NCBI GenBank assembly: GCA_022616435.1 | Contig: JAKEET010000205.1 | Location: 1 to 48,407 of the forward strand | Length of the DNA: 48,407 nt | DNA from: Gemmataceae bacterium | GTDB lineage: Bacteria; Planctomycetota; Planctomycetia; Gemmatales; Gemmataceae | Direction: 5' to 3' | Part shown: piece after piece, positions 39,695 through 48,149 of the stretch | Layout of the letters: each line of letters starts with the position of its first letter | Numbering within the stretch: position 1 is the first letter of the stretch | Translations under genes and position numbers: made by a program | Notes under the pieces: generated by a model | The model's database searches: none | The model's input: only the letters and a program-made list of their open reading frames with translations | Told to the model about the DNA's origin: nothing

Positions 39695-40543
39695 TCAATC
39701 CGCCAGCCAGAACCGGACGATGCACCACAGCGCCTGGAACGCGTCCTTCAGGCCGATCTTCTTGCCCTCTTCGTAGGTCCGGCCCGCGTAGCTGATCGGG
39801 ATTTCGTAGATGCGCCACTTCGGCCGGCGTTTGGCGATCTTGGCCGTGACCTCCGGTTCGAAGCCGAAGCGGTTCGATTTGAGCTTGAGCCCCTGCAGCA
39901 CCTCGCGGCGAAAGACCTTGTAGCAGGTCTCCATGTCGGTGAGGTTGAGGTTCGTGAAGATGTTGGACAGCATCGTCAGGACCTTGTTGGCCACGTAGTG
40001 CCAGAAGAACAGCACGCGATGGCTCTCGCCGATGAAGCGCGAGCCATACACCACGTCGGCGCGATTCTCGATGATCGGCTGGATCAGCCTGGGGTACTCG
40101 GCGGGGTCGTATTCCAGATCGGCGTCTTGCACGAGGATGACGCTGCCGCTGGCATGCTCGAAACCCGTACGCAGGGCGGCGCCTTTGCCCTGGTTCTTCG
40201 GCTGATAAATGACCTTGTGCCCCTCGGCCTCGAACTCGCGAAGGATGTCGCGGGTGCCGTCGGTGCTGCAGTCATCGACGAGGATGATCTCCTTGGGCAG
40301 CGGCACGGCCTCGACGCGGCGAACCAGCTCGCGGACCCATTGCCGCTCGTTGTACACGGGGATGACGACCGACAGCTTGAAGCCGTGCGGGATCGGGTAG
40401 ATCGCGAGCTGCCGGCAGGCCGCTTCACCCAACAGCTCGGTGAGGAAGCGGATGCGTTGCTCGGGATCGCGGGCGAATTGGTCGAGCATACGTCGCTGGT
40501 CGTCGGTCTGACGAGGCTGGAGAAGCCGGGGAAACGCGCTCAT
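39695..40543 (-). CDS. Glycosyltransferase family 2 (DPM1-like)
   Basis: A 282-residue GT2 enzyme related to dolichyl/polyprenyl-phosphate mannose or glucose synthases. The GT-A core is clear: SVVIPVYNER, the UDP/GDP-binding VDDCSTDGTR, NQGKGAALRTGF and the metal motif QDADLEYDP (D140, D142), then VYGSRF and the DMETCYKVFRREV segment typical of the DPM1-like subgroup. No membrane helices at the C-terminus, so it probably works at the membrane surface on a polyprenyl-phosphate acceptor. The 57-residue N-terminal extension ahead of the catalytic domain is longer than usual. ATG 40543 has AAGGACC upstream and is preferred to the frame start at 40600. Confidence 0.92.
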   Translation of the reverse strand: MSAFPRLLQPRQTDDQRRMLDQFARDPEQRIRFLTELLGEAACRQLAIYPIPHGFKLSVVIPVYNERQWVRELVRRVEAVPLPKEIILVDDCSTDGTRDILREFEAEGHKVIYQPKNQGKGAALRTGFEHASGSVILVQDADLEYDPAEYPRLIQPIIENRADVVYGSRFIGESHRVLFFWHYVANKVLTMLSNIFTNLNLTDMETCYKVFRREVLQGLKLKSNRFGFEPEVTAKIAKRRPKWRIYEIPISYAGRTYEEGKKIGLKDAFQALWCIVRFWLAD

Positions 40544-40868
40544 GCCTGGTCCTTGGCCGCCATAGAGCCGGTCCGTCGGCTCCAGGCGGAGGATTATCAA
40601 GAAAAGACGCGGCGGCGGTCAAGGTGAACCTTCGCGGACCACATCGGGGACCGGTGTCATCCGCTCTTGACACGCGCTGCCGGCTTCGAAGACACTTCCG
40701 AGTCTTGCGGGACAGATTGGAATGTATCCTGCAAGGCTGCAATATGCTCCGCTGCACCAACCCGAAGCGTAAGCGAGGGCTTTCGCCTGCTCCCTCGCTT
40801 ACGCTTCGGGTTGGTGCAGCGGAATCCCGCACGCTCATTCAGTTTGCGACGCGGAAAGGAGTCTGCGC
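40544..40868. other. 325-bp region between divergent genes
   Basis: The region between the GT2 and DegT genes holds the promoters of both and the inverted repeat listed at 40749-40822. No additional gene was recognised. Confidence 0.5.
40749..40822. repeat. 31-bp perfect inverted repeat, copy 2
   Basis: Arms 40749-40779 and 40792-40822 are perfectly complementary with a 12-base spacer, the same family as 17719-17788. The spacer (…TTCGCCTGCT) is the reverse complement of the spacer in copy 1, while the right flank AATCCCGCAC is in the same orientation. It lies 46 bases upstream of the DegT-family gene. Confidence 0.92.
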
Positions 40869-42035
40869 ATGAATCCCGCCACGAACCCTGCCGCCATGAC
40901 GGTCCCCCTCTGCGATCTGCTGGCCCAACTGCGCGATCTCGAACCCCAGCTGCTCGAGGCCGTCACGCGCGTGCTCCGCTCCGGCCAGGTCATCAACGGC
41001 CCCGAAGTCGCCCAGTTCGAGCAAGCGGCGGCGCGCTACGGTGGCGCCCCGTACGGCGTCGGCTGCTCGTCGGGGTCCGACGCGCTGTTGCTCGCCCTGG
41101 CGGCGCTCGGCATCGGGCCGGGCGACGAAGTCCTCTTGCCCCCGTTTACCTTCTTCGCCAGCGTCGGCGCCGTGTGCCGGCTGGGCGCGCGGCCCGTGTT
41201 CGCCGACATCGAATCGGCCACCTACAACCTCGACCCGCACCAGGTCGAAAGCAAGATCACCAGCCGGACGCGGGCGATCATGGCCGTGCACCTGTTCGGG
41301 CAATGCGCCGACATGGAGCCGTTGTGGAGCATCGCGGAACGCCACAACCTGGCGATCGTCGAGGACGCGGCCCAGGCAATCGGCGCCGAATATCAAGGCA
41401 AGCGGGCCGGGACCCTGGGCGGCATCGCCTGCTTCAGTTTCTATCCGTCCAAGAATCTCGGCGCCTACGGCGACGCCGGCCTGGCCGTGACCAGCGATCC
41501 GGACTGGGCCGAGCGCATGCGTTCGCTGCGCAATCACGGCATGGAACCCAAGTACTACCACCGGTTCATCGGCTGGAACGCCCGCCTGGACGCCTTGCAC
41601 GCGGCCATGCTGAGCGTCAAGCTGCCGCACCTGGAACGGTGGACTGAAATGCGTCAGGCTGCCGCCGCCCGCTACGACGCCTTGATCGACGAGTATCACG
41701 TCGGCGGCTTCTTGCAGCGCCCCACGGTCCGGCCGCAGCGCCGGCACGTGTTCAACCAGTACGTGGTCCGCGTCGGCCGCGGCCAGCGCGACGCGCTGGT
41801 CCGCTACTTCCGGGCTCAGAAGATCGGCTGTGAAATCTACTATCCGATCCCGCTGCACATGCAGGAATGTCTCGACTACCTCGGCTACCGGGAGGGGGAT
41901 TTCCCCGCCAGCGAGCGCGCCGCCCAGGATGTCATGGCGTTGCCGATGTTCCCGGAAATCCACGTCGATCAGCAGCACCGGGTGGTGCAATGCGTGGCCC
42001 AGTTCCTGCGTCAGCAAGCCCGCGTCGCCGCGTGA
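40869..42035 (+). CDS. DegT/DnrJ/EryC1-family sugar aminotransferase
   Basis: A 388-residue PLP enzyme that aminates keto-sugar nucleotides. Conserved segments: GPEVAQFEQ, GCSSGSDALLLAL, LLPPFTFFASVGAV, the cofactor Asp in VEDAAQAIGAEY (D166) and the Schiff-base lysine K195 in FYPSKNLGAYGDAG, then EIYYPIPLHMQE near the C-terminus. The family supplies amino sugars for surface glycans (WbpE/VioA types), and the flanking GT2 and methyltransferase genes fit a glycan role. GAAAGGAGTC precedes ATG 40869. Exact substrate not assignable. Confidence 0.93.
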   Translation: MNPATNPAAMTVPLCDLLAQLRDLEPQLLEAVTRVLRSGQVINGPEVAQFEQAAARYGGAPYGVGCSSGSDALLLALAALGIGPGDEVLLPPFTFFASVGAVCRLGARPVFADIESATYNLDPHQVESKITSRTRAIMAVHLFGQCADMEPLWSIAERHNLAIVEDAAQAIGAEYQGKRAGTLGGIACFSFYPSKNLGAYGDAGLAVTSDPDWAERMRSLRNHGMEPKYYHRFIGWNARLDALHAAMLSVKLPHLERWTEMRQAAAARYDALIDEYHVGGFLQRPTVRPQRRHVFNQYVVRVGRGQRDALVRYFRAQKIGCEIYYPIPLHMQECLDYLGYREGDFPASERAAQDVMALPMFPEIHVDQQHRVVQCVAQFLRQQARVAA

Positions 42036-42039
42036 GGCC

Positions 42040-42072
42040 GGAGGTCAGAAGTCAGAGGTCAGAGGTCAGAGG
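42040..42072. repeat. Tandem AGGTCAG units
   Basis: Short GAGGTCAGAAGTCAGAGGTC-type tandem units lie between the DegT and methyltransferase genes. The same units occur at 48150-48243 as an inverted arrangement. Confidence 0.6.
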
Positions 42073-42092
42073 GTCTACATTGAGAAAGCGTC

Positions 42093-42857
42093 ATGAGCGT
42101 CGCCACATTGCCCCCATCCCTCGTGTCAGCGCCTGTGCACGGCGCCGAATCCCTCGAAGCGCTGCTGGCGCGTCTGTACCGCGAACAGCTCGCCCAAACC
42201 CCCGGCGTCCCGTACTTGCTCAACCACGGCCGGCCCAGCGCGATCGCCAATCACGTGCGCACGTTTCACTGGTATCGGCCGTTTCTGCCGCAGACCGGCG
42301 ACGTGCTCGATTGGGGCTGCCAGCACGCCCCGGACAGCTGCCTGTTGCGGGCGTGGTGCGGCGCTCGGCTGCGACGCCACAGTTGCGATTTTCCCGAAGG
42401 GGCGCGGCACCGCGTGTTTCACGACTACGCCGCCGCCGCGTTCACGCCGTTGACCGACAACGACCGGCTCCCCTTTGCCGCCCAGTCGTTCGACGCGGTC
42501 ATCGGCTCCGGCGTGCTCGAGCACACGGCGTGCGATCTGGATTCGCTGCGAGAGCTGTATCGCGTTCTCAAGCCGGGCGGCGTCTTGATCGTCACGTACT
42601 TGCCGAACTGGCTGTCGGTCAACGAATGGTGGCGGCGCGTGGTGCGGCGCCAGGGCTTTCATCGCCGGCTCTACGGCATGGGCGAGCTGACGCACATGCT
42701 CAAGCACCACGGTTTCTATCCCCTGGCGGCACGCTATCACACGTTCTTCTGGGAACGCGCGTGCCCGCCGCTGGCCGGGCTGCTGCGCCGCCTGCTGCCG
42801 ATCCAGGTTTGCAGCTCCACCTTGTGCGTCATCGCGCGCAAGCTGCGTTCGATGTAA
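42093..42857 (+). CDS. Class I SAM-dependent methyltransferase
   Basis: A 254-residue methyltransferase of the Methyltransf_11 type. Motif I is weak but present (GDVLDWGCQHAP), followed by the characteristic SFDAVIGSGVLEHTACDLD with motif post-II and LYRVLKPGGVLIVTYLPNW (motif III). The substrate cannot be read. It lies 57 bases after the DegT-family gene on the same strand, so it may modify the same glycan or a linked lipid. The ATG follows tandem repeats, and no clear ribosome binding site is seen. There is no signal peptide. Confidence 0.87.
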   Translation: MSVATLPPSLVSAPVHGAESLEALLARLYREQLAQTPGVPYLLNHGRPSAIANHVRTFHWYRPFLPQTGDVLDWGCQHAPDSCLLRAWCGARLRRHSCDFPEGARHRVFHDYAAAAFTPLTDNDRLPFAAQSFDAVIGSGVLEHTACDLDSLRELYRVLKPGGVLIVTYLPNWLSVNEWWRRVVRRQGFHRRLYGMGELTHMLKHHGFYPLAARYHTFFWERACPPLAGLLRRLLPIQVCSSTLCVIARKLRSM

Positions 42858-42890
42858 TCGCCAGGCGATCGTCAGAAGCGCGGCAGCCTC

Positions 42891-42918
42891 TTGACTTGCC
42901 CGCGACACTTGCAACAAT
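42891..42918 (+). promoter_or_regulatory. Sigma-70-like promoter of the PilZ gene
   Basis: TTGACT (42891-42896) and AACAAT (42913-42918) with a 16-base spacer, about 78 bases upstream of the chosen PilZ start. Confidence 0.45.
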
Positions 42919-42996
42919 CATCATCAGCGACACGTCCCCCCGAGCGCTATCGGAACCGTCTTGGCTTCCATGTCCCCGTCCTTTGCGAGGGTATCG

Positions 42997-43323
42997 ATGA
43001 CCGATCCACGTGACCGCCGCGCCTGCGAGCGTTTCCCGGTGAACGGCGACACCGCCTGCGACTTCCTGTCTCCGGTACTGGAAGACGTCGGCGCGGTCCG
43101 CATCAAGAACGTCTCCAACGAGGGCATCGGGCTCATCGTGAATCACAAGCTCGAGCCCGGCTTGCTGCTCGCGATCAACCTGGTCAACCAGGCGCGCACA
43201 TTCTCCAAGACCATGCTGGTGCGCGTGGCGCATGTGACGCCGCAGCCGGGGAACACGTTTCTGATCGGCGGCACGTTCAAGACGCCGCTGACGTATGAAG
43301 AGCTGCGGACGATGGTGATGTGA
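42997..43323 (+). CDS. PilZ-domain protein
   Basis: A 108-residue, single-domain PilZ protein, a likely cyclic-di-GMP receptor. The N-terminal RxxxR-type patch (DRRACERFPV) and the downstream NVSNEGIGLIV (canonical D/NxSxxG) supply the two binding motifs; the C-terminal strands carry VRVAHVTPQPGNTFLIGGTF. The frame is open earlier, but ATG 42997 has GAGGGT upstream. PilZ proteins control secretion, motility or exopolysaccharide; here the nearest candidates are the glycan genes before it and the Tad-like genes elsewhere in the window. No cyclase or phosphodiesterase gene is in view. Confidence 0.85.
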   Translation: MTDPRDRRACERFPVNGDTACDFLSPVLEDVGAVRIKNVSNEGIGLIVNHKLEPGLLLAINLVNQARTFSKTMLVRVAHVTPQPGNTFLIGGTFKTPLTYEELRTMVM

Positions 43324-43417
43324 GCCGGCGCGGGCACGGTCCTGGAGCGCAGGGCCGAGCAGGGCCCAGATCGCGCAGGAAGGTCGGATTTCATCATTCG
43401 GTGTCCCATGGTGCTCC

Positions 43418-44920
43418 ATGGCCTGGCTTCTCGATCTCTGGGACGAACTCTCCGCCTGGCTGCCGGCGCTCTTGACGCTGACCCACATCCTGCTGGTCGC
43501 CGGCACCCTGATCTGGGCCCTGATGATCAAGACCAACACCATTTCCGCCGTCGCCTGGTGCCTGGTCATCATCTTTCTGCCGTTCATCGGGCCTTTGATG
43601 TTCTTCGTGTTCGGGTATCAGCACGTGCATCGGCCGCTCAAACGCAAGCGGCGCCACAAGGCGCGGTATCAGATGCCGCCGCATCCGGCCGATTACGCGG
43701 CCACGCATCATCCCGAGCTGGTGGAGTTGCCCGACGCCAAGCCGGTCGACCTGACGCTGAGCGCGTCGCTGGCGACCCTGGCGGCGCGTTTCGGGGCGTC
43801 GTCGGTGACCGTCGGCAACCAGATCGATTTCTACGACGACGGCGCACCCGCGATCGGTGCGATGCTGGAGGCGGTCCGCAACGCCCGGCACCACGTCCAT
43901 CTGGAGTTCTTCATCTGGCAGCCTGACGAGCTTGGCCGGCATGTGCTGGAAGTGCTGGCGGAACGGGCGCGGCAGGGGATCGAGGTGCGGCTCTTGTACG
44001 ACGGGGTGGGCTCGCGCCGCCTGTCGCCGCGGCTGCTGCGACCCTTGCGCGAGGCGGGGGGCAAATCGTGTCCGTTTCTGCCGCTGAACCCCTGGCGGCG
44101 CCGCGTCCAGATCAACATGCGCAATCACCGCAAGATCCTGGTCGTGGATGGCCAGGTCGGCTTCATCGGCGGCCTCAATATCGGCGACGAATATCTCGGC
44201 AAGGACCCGTGCTTCGGTTACTGGCGCGACACCCACCTGCGCATTCGCGGCCCGGCGGTGTGCGACCTGCAACGCGTCTTTTGCGAAGACTGGGACTTCG
44301 CCGCCGACGAGCACTTGAGCGATCAGGGCGAAGCCGATGGCCGGTATTTTCGCGCCAAGTCGGCAGGCGGCCCGTACGCGGCCCAGATCATCGACTCCGG
44401 ACCGGACAAGGACTTGAAGGCGATCCGCGAAGTCACCTTCGCGGCGATCGCCAAGGCGCGGCGCCGCGTCTGGATCGCGTCGCCGTATTTCGTGCCGGAC
44501 ACGGGCTTGCTCGACGCTTTGCGGTTGGCCGCGTACTCGGGGATCGACGTGCGTCTCCTGGGACTATTCTGTCCGGATCACTGGGTCCCGTATTACGCCG
44601 CCCGCTATTGGTGGACGGACATGCTGAGCGCCGGCGTCCAGGTGTACCAGTACGCCAAGGGGATGATGCACGCCAAGGTGATGGTGGTGGACGACGAGTT
44701 CGCCTCCGTTGGCACGGCCAACCTCGACAACCGCAGCATGTACTTGAGCTTCGAAGTCAACTGCCTGCTCTATTCGAATGACGCGGTCAAGCGGCTTGAA
44801 GAATCCTTCCTGCGTGATTTTCAGGAATCGGTCCTGCTCGATCGGGATGCGTACGCCACGCGGCCATTCGCCGGGCGGCTGCTGGAGAACGCGTGCCGGC
44901 TGGCGTCGCCGATCCTGTGA
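43418..44920 (+). CDS. cls: Cardiolipin synthase
   Basis: A 500-residue phospholipase D-superfamily cardiolipin synthase that condenses two phosphatidylglycerol molecules in the membrane. Two N-terminal transmembrane helices (about 18-37 and 45-66) precede the catalytic part. The two HKD motifs are intact: NHRKILVVDG (H237, K239, D244) and MHAKVMVVDD (H418, K420, D425), each followed by the expected GG/GTAN segment. The length is typical. ATG 43418 lacks a strong ribosome binding site. A hairpin follows the stop at 44921-44955. Confidence 0.95.
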   Translation: MAWLLDLWDELSAWLPALLTLTHILLVAGTLIWALMIKTNTISAVAWCLVIIFLPFIGPLMFFVFGYQHVHRPLKRKRRHKARYQMPPHPADYAATHHPELVELPDAKPVDLTLSASLATLAARFGASSVTVGNQIDFYDDGAPAIGAMLEAVRNARHHVHLEFFIWQPDELGRHVLEVLAERARQGIEVRLLYDGVGSRRLSPRLLRPLREAGGKSCPFLPLNPWRRRVQINMRNHRKILVVDGQVGFIGGLNIGDEYLGKDPCFGYWRDTHLRIRGPAVCDLQRVFCEDWDFAADEHLSDQGEADGRYFRAKSAGGPYAAQIIDSGPDKDLKAIREVTFAAIAKARRRVWIASPYFVPDTGLLDALRLAAYSGIDVRLLGLFCPDHWVPYYAARYWWTDMLSAGVQVYQYAKGMMHAKVMVVDDEFASVGTANLDNRSMYLSFEVNCLLYSNDAVKRLEESFLRDFQESVLLDRDAYATRPFAGRLLENACRLASPIL

Positions 44921-44955
44921 GAGGCTATCCGAAAAGGGGTCAGACCCCTAGCCTC
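44921..44955 (+). repeat. Hairpin after cls
   Basis: GAGGCT (44921-44926) pairs with AGCCTC (44950-44955), enclosing AGGGGTCAGACCCCT, a 6-bp hairpin with a 3-base loop. It begins directly after the stop codon and may serve as the 3' end of the cls transcript, but no U tract follows. Confidence 0.55.
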
Positions 44956-45046
44956 TGACGGATGTCGGCAGCGCCCTTGCCTTTCCCACCGCGGCGGGTT
45001 TATTGATGGCATACGCCTCTTCTTGACTCACCACGAGGGATACACC

Positions 45047-45598
45047 ATGCGCACCCTTGCATGCACCTTGCTCCTCGCCGCCATGTTGTCGCAGCCGGCC
45101 GTGGGCGGCGGAAAAACGACCGTCACGCTCGGCACGCTCAAATCCGACGCGCCGGCGGCCTGGAAAACAGCGAAGTCGCCCTTCAAGACGCGCCTGTACA
45201 CGTTCGTCGTCCCCAAGGCGGAAGGCGTCGACCGCGACGCCGAGATCCAGGTCATCTTCTTCGGGGCCGGGGGCGGAGGCGGTCTGCCCGAGAACATCAA
45301 ACGCTGGAAGGGCATGTTCGTGGCGCCCGAAGGCAAGACGATCGACGACGTCGCCAAGCAGGAGACCTTCAAGGCCGGCGGCGCCAAGGTGACCACGCTC
45401 GACTTGCAGGGCACGTATCTCGACAAGTTTCCGCCGTTCGCCCCCAACGCCAAGACCATCCGCCGGCCCGACTACCGCCGCATCAACGTCTATTTCGAAA
45501 CCGATGACGGCGTGTACTTCATCATCTTCGTTGGCCCGGCCAAGTCGGTCGCGCAGCAACAGAAAGCGTTCGACGAATGGCTGAAGGCGTTCAAGTAG
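45047..45598 (+). CDS. Secreted protein of unknown family
   Basis: A 183-residue protein with a Sec signal peptide (MRTLACTLLLAAMLSQPAVG). The mature part is a compact alpha/beta sequence with regular alternation (PAAWKTAKSPFKTRLYTFVV, INVYFETDDGVYFIIFVGPA) and a glycine-rich loop. It resembles a family of small planctomycete periplasmic proteins, but I cannot name a domain. ATG 45047 is chosen because GAGGGA lies 7 bases upstream and the signal sequence begins there. There is no operon partner: the cls hairpin precedes it and a Uma2-type gene follows. Confidence 0.78.
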   Translation: MRTLACTLLLAAMLSQPAVGGGKTTVTLGTLKSDAPAAWKTAKSPFKTRLYTFVVPKAEGVDRDAEIQVIFFGAGGGGGLPENIKRWKGMFVAPEGKTIDDVAKQETFKAGGAKVTTLDLQGTYLDKFPPFAPNAKTIRRPDYRRINVYFETDDGVYFIIFVGPAKSVAQQQKAFDEWLKAFK

Positions 45599-45604
45599 TT
45601 TGCC

Positions 45605-45631
45605 GGCGAGCGTCGAGGCGTCAGCCCGACG
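45605..45631. repeat. Single arm of the GGCGAGCGTCG repeat family
   Basis: Matches the outer arm of the nested repeat at 21948-22098 with only a few differences. Here it stands alone, 40 bases before the Uma2-type gene. Confidence 0.6.
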
Positions 45632-45670
45632 TGTCACGATCCAGACGCTGGGCCGAGAAGGAGGTGATCG

Positions 45671-46363
45671 ATGCGCGCGTCGACCAGCGACATCCTCGAT
45701 GACATCTACCCGGACTCGGACGGCAAACCCATGGCCGAAACGCAGGTCCACGTTGCGCTCCTGGCGTCGCTGTACGGACTGCTGGAATACTGGCTGAAAC
45801 CGCGCGGCATCTACCTGGCGGGCAACATGTTTCTCTACTACAAGGAAGGCGATCCGAAAGCGCGGCGGACGCCGGACCTCATGGCCGTCAAGGGCGTCAA
45901 CGTCGAGCACAAGCGGCGCTCGTTCAAGACCTGGGTGGAGAAGGCGGTTCCCTGCTGGGTGCTGGAGCTCACCTCGAAGAAGACCGCCAAGGAGGATCGG
46001 GGACCGAAGAAGCGCTTGTATCGCCGGCTGGGCGTGCGCGAGTATTTCATGTTCGACCCGTTGAATGACTATCTCCCGCGACAGCTGATGGGCTTCCGGC
46101 TATCCGGCGGCAGCTACCAGCGAATGGAACGTGAGGAGGACGGCGGTTTGACGAGCAAGGAAATGGGGCTGCGGTTCGTGCCGGATGGCAACGACTTGCT
46201 CGTGTTCGAAGCGAAGACCGGCAAGCAGTTGCTCCACTACCGAGAACTGCAAGGCGAACTGGAACGCCACCGTCGCGCGACTGACAAGAGGATCGCCGAA
46301 CTCGAAGCCGAGCTGGCCCGAGTCAAGTCGGCGCCCAGGGGCAAGCACAACGGCCGTCGATGA
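45671..46363 (+). CDS. Uma2-family (DUF820) putative restriction-endonuclease-fold protein
   Basis: A 230-residue protein of the Uma2/DUF820 group, which has a PD-(D/E)XK nuclease-like fold and is very numerous in some bacteria; its role is unknown. Typical elements are RRTPDLMAVKG (the PD), WVLELTSKKT (the ExK) and the KKRLYRRLGVREYFMFDPLN segment. The C-terminal 35 residues form a likely coiled coil (YRELQGELERHRRATDKRIA). The ribosome binding site AAGGAGGTGATC is an exact complement to the 16S 3' end, 1 base before the ATG, which is rare in this window. It converges on the J-like/DUF1566 gene with a gap of 7 bases. Confidence 0.87.
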   Translation: MRASTSDILDDIYPDSDGKPMAETQVHVALLASLYGLLEYWLKPRGIYLAGNMFLYYKEGDPKARRTPDLMAVKGVNVEHKRRSFKTWVEKAVPCWVLELTSKKTAKEDRGPKKRLYRRLGVREYFMFDPLNDYLPRQLMGFRLSGGSYQRMEREEDGGLTSKEMGLRFVPDGNDLLVFEAKTGKQLLHYRELQGELERHRRATDKRIAELEAELARVKSAPRGKHNGRR

Positions 46364-46370
46364 TCTGGTC

Positions 46371-47477
46371 TCAATCCTTCTTCACCGGGTTCCGCACGCA
46401 GCGAACGTAGGCGAAATTCTTGCTGGCGATGCAATTGTTGGCCCCACCTTTGGCGTACCACTGGTAGATGTAGGCGTAGTCAGGTAAGCGCGGGTCGAGG
46501 TTCGACGTCCAGTAGCTGGCCCATTCGCCAGGCACCCCGGCTCGAAACGGCTCTTTGTTGTACCGGGTGTTCACGAACGGCGGGTCGGTGGCCGGGAAAA
46601 TGTCGGCCAACTCGTCCTTGGTCGGCACCCGCCAGCCGAAGTGCCCGCCCAGCTTGACCGTGGTGGCATACTTCATGGCGTCAAAGAACTGCATTCTGCC
46701 GGACACCGCGCCGTCTTTTTGCCACCAGAGGCCGGTCTTCGTATCTTCCACGTAATCGCCGCGATCGATGAAGCGGTCCTTGCCCACCGGTCCCACCGGC
46801 GCCGGTTGCTTCCCTTGGTTCGCGGCGGGATTCGGCAACGGCTGCTTGACGACGACGGGCTCGGCTACCACGACGTTGGCCGGCACGTTACGGACCGCGA
46901 CTTGATCGGCCGCGGGCGCCGCCCCGCCGGGCCGCTCGCGCAAAGCAAAGTACAGAGCAATGGCCAGGCTGGCGACGACGAGCACGGCTGCCGCCACTCC
47001 CGCGGCGACCTTGATGGCCAGCGCACGGCTGTCGAGCGCTATGCCGCCGCGCGCGGCGGCTCGCCGGCGGCGGCGTGATTGACGCCGATCTTCTTCGAAG
47101 TCGAACTCATCCTCCTCCTCGGCCTCGACGGCCGACCTTCGAGTCGCGGCCGCCTGGGCCGTGACGATTGGACGTGGCGCCACCGCGGTCGCCATCGGCG
47201 CCATCGGCGCCATGGCGGCGAGCTGCTGATCGTAGGCGGCGCGCCGGTCGGGATTGAGCAACGTGGCTTTGGCCTCGGCAATCTCGTTGAGCAGCGTGGT
47301 GCACAGCGCGGCGTGCGGCCCCAGCTGATAGCTGCGCACGTGAGCGCTCTGGCGGATGGCCGCATCCTCGATCACCTCCGGATCGCGCTCGCCCGGCTGA
47401 ATGCCCAGCAGCTGGTAGCAGGTCGCCGGCTGCTTGTCCCGAGGGATCCCTAGCCACTTGTGATAGGGGTCGAACAT
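46371..47477 (-). CDS. J-like domain/transmembrane/DUF1566 (Lcl-type) protein
   Basis: A 368-residue protein. Residues 1-88 (FDPYHKWLGIPRDKQPATCY...) are the HPD-less DnaJ-like module shared without gaps with the WD40 protein at 31475-34954. An acidic then strongly basic linker follows (EAEEEDEFDFEED, RRQSRRRRRAAARGG). One transmembrane helix lies at about 155-178. After a Pro-rich linker, residues 235-364 form a DUF1566/Lcl C-terminal-type domain (YVEDTKTGLWWQKDG, FGWRVPTKDELADIF, YWTSNLD, YVRCVRN). The topology is cytoplasmic J-like module and external ligand-type domain. ATG 47477 precedes the family motif directly. Probably a sensor or surface anchor; the partner is unknown. Confidence 0.87.
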   Translation of the reverse strand: MFDPYHKWLGIPRDKQPATCYQLLGIQPGERDPEVIEDAAIRQSAHVRSYQLGPHAALCTTLLNEIAEAKATLLNPDRRAAYDQQLAAMAPMAPMATAVAPRPIVTAQAAATRRSAVEAEEEDEFDFEEDRRQSRRRRRAAARGGIALDSRALAIKVAAGVAAAVLVVASLAIALYFALRERPGGAAPAADQVAVRNVPANVVVAEPVVVKQPLPNPAANQGKQPAPVGPVGKDRFIDRGDYVEDTKTGLWWQKDGAVSGRMQFFDAMKYATTVKLGGHFGWRVPTKDELADIFPATDPPFVNTRYNKEPFRAGVPGEWASYWTSNLDPRLPDYAYIYQWYAKGGANNCIASKNFAYVRCVRNPVKKD

Positions 47478-47713
47478 GGCGATTCCTCATGGAGAGGGCT
47501 TTGCAACGTGGTTGCGAGAATCTCGACCATGATAAGAATAAGTGAAGCGCGTCGTTCGTGCAAGTGACCCTGCAGCGCCGGCGCGGTATTTTCGTTGGCG
47601 ACGTGAACCTTCCGTCCGGCGACACTCTCCTATCTTTCGCCTCCGCGGACGATGCACTTCGGTCCGCACGGGCGTGGGCAGGCCAGGGCCCGACTCATGC
47701 CACGGAGGGATCC

Positions 47714-48145
47714 ATGATCCTCTTCTACACCATCGTGCTGCTCCTCTTTGGCATCACGCACTGGCTGATCCAGCGCCGCGCCGCGGCGCTTGGCCGCGCC
47801 TACAGCGTGCTCGCCGACAAGGTGCTCAAGGCCCTGCACGGTCCGCGCAAGCCGGGCAACGCCGCTTACGACGCCTGCGCCATCGCCAAGCAGCAATTCG
47901 AGCTGGGCGGCCTCGTGTCGCGGCGCGACCGCGCCGAGGCCAAGCACTACGCCTGGCAGAGCTGGGCCGACTGGTTCGGCAAGGCCACCAACGCCGTGCG
48001 CAACTGGAAGGGCCAGAAGCTGCCGTACACCCTCGGCGTCCTCGACGTGTGGATCGTCCTCTACCTGATCGACCACTTCGGCTTCGGCGATGTGATCCAG
48101 CCGCGGCAGGTGGTTGAGACGGTCGTGGCATGGTTCACGGGTTAA
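47714..48145 (+). CDS. Small membrane-anchored protein of unknown family
   Basis: A 143-residue protein. The N-terminus is a hydrophobic helix (FYTIVLLLFGITHWLIQRR), the middle is basic and helical (RRDRAEAKHYAWQSWADWF), and a second weak hydrophobic stretch (VLDVWIVLYLIDHFGF) lies near the C-terminus. No known domain was seen. ATG 47714 is chosen because CGGAGGG lies just upstream; the frame is open earlier but without a ribosome binding site. A strong terminator 136 bases downstream is presumably its transcript end and is followed by a group II intron. Confidence 0.7.
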   Translation: MILFYTIVLLLFGITHWLIQRRAAALGRAYSVLADKVLKALHGPRKPGNAAYDACAIAKQQFELGGLVSRRDRAEAKHYAWQSWADWFGKATNAVRNWKGQKLPYTLGVLDVWIVLYLIDHFGFGDVIQPRQVVETVVAWFTG

Positions 48146-48149
48146 CCTG

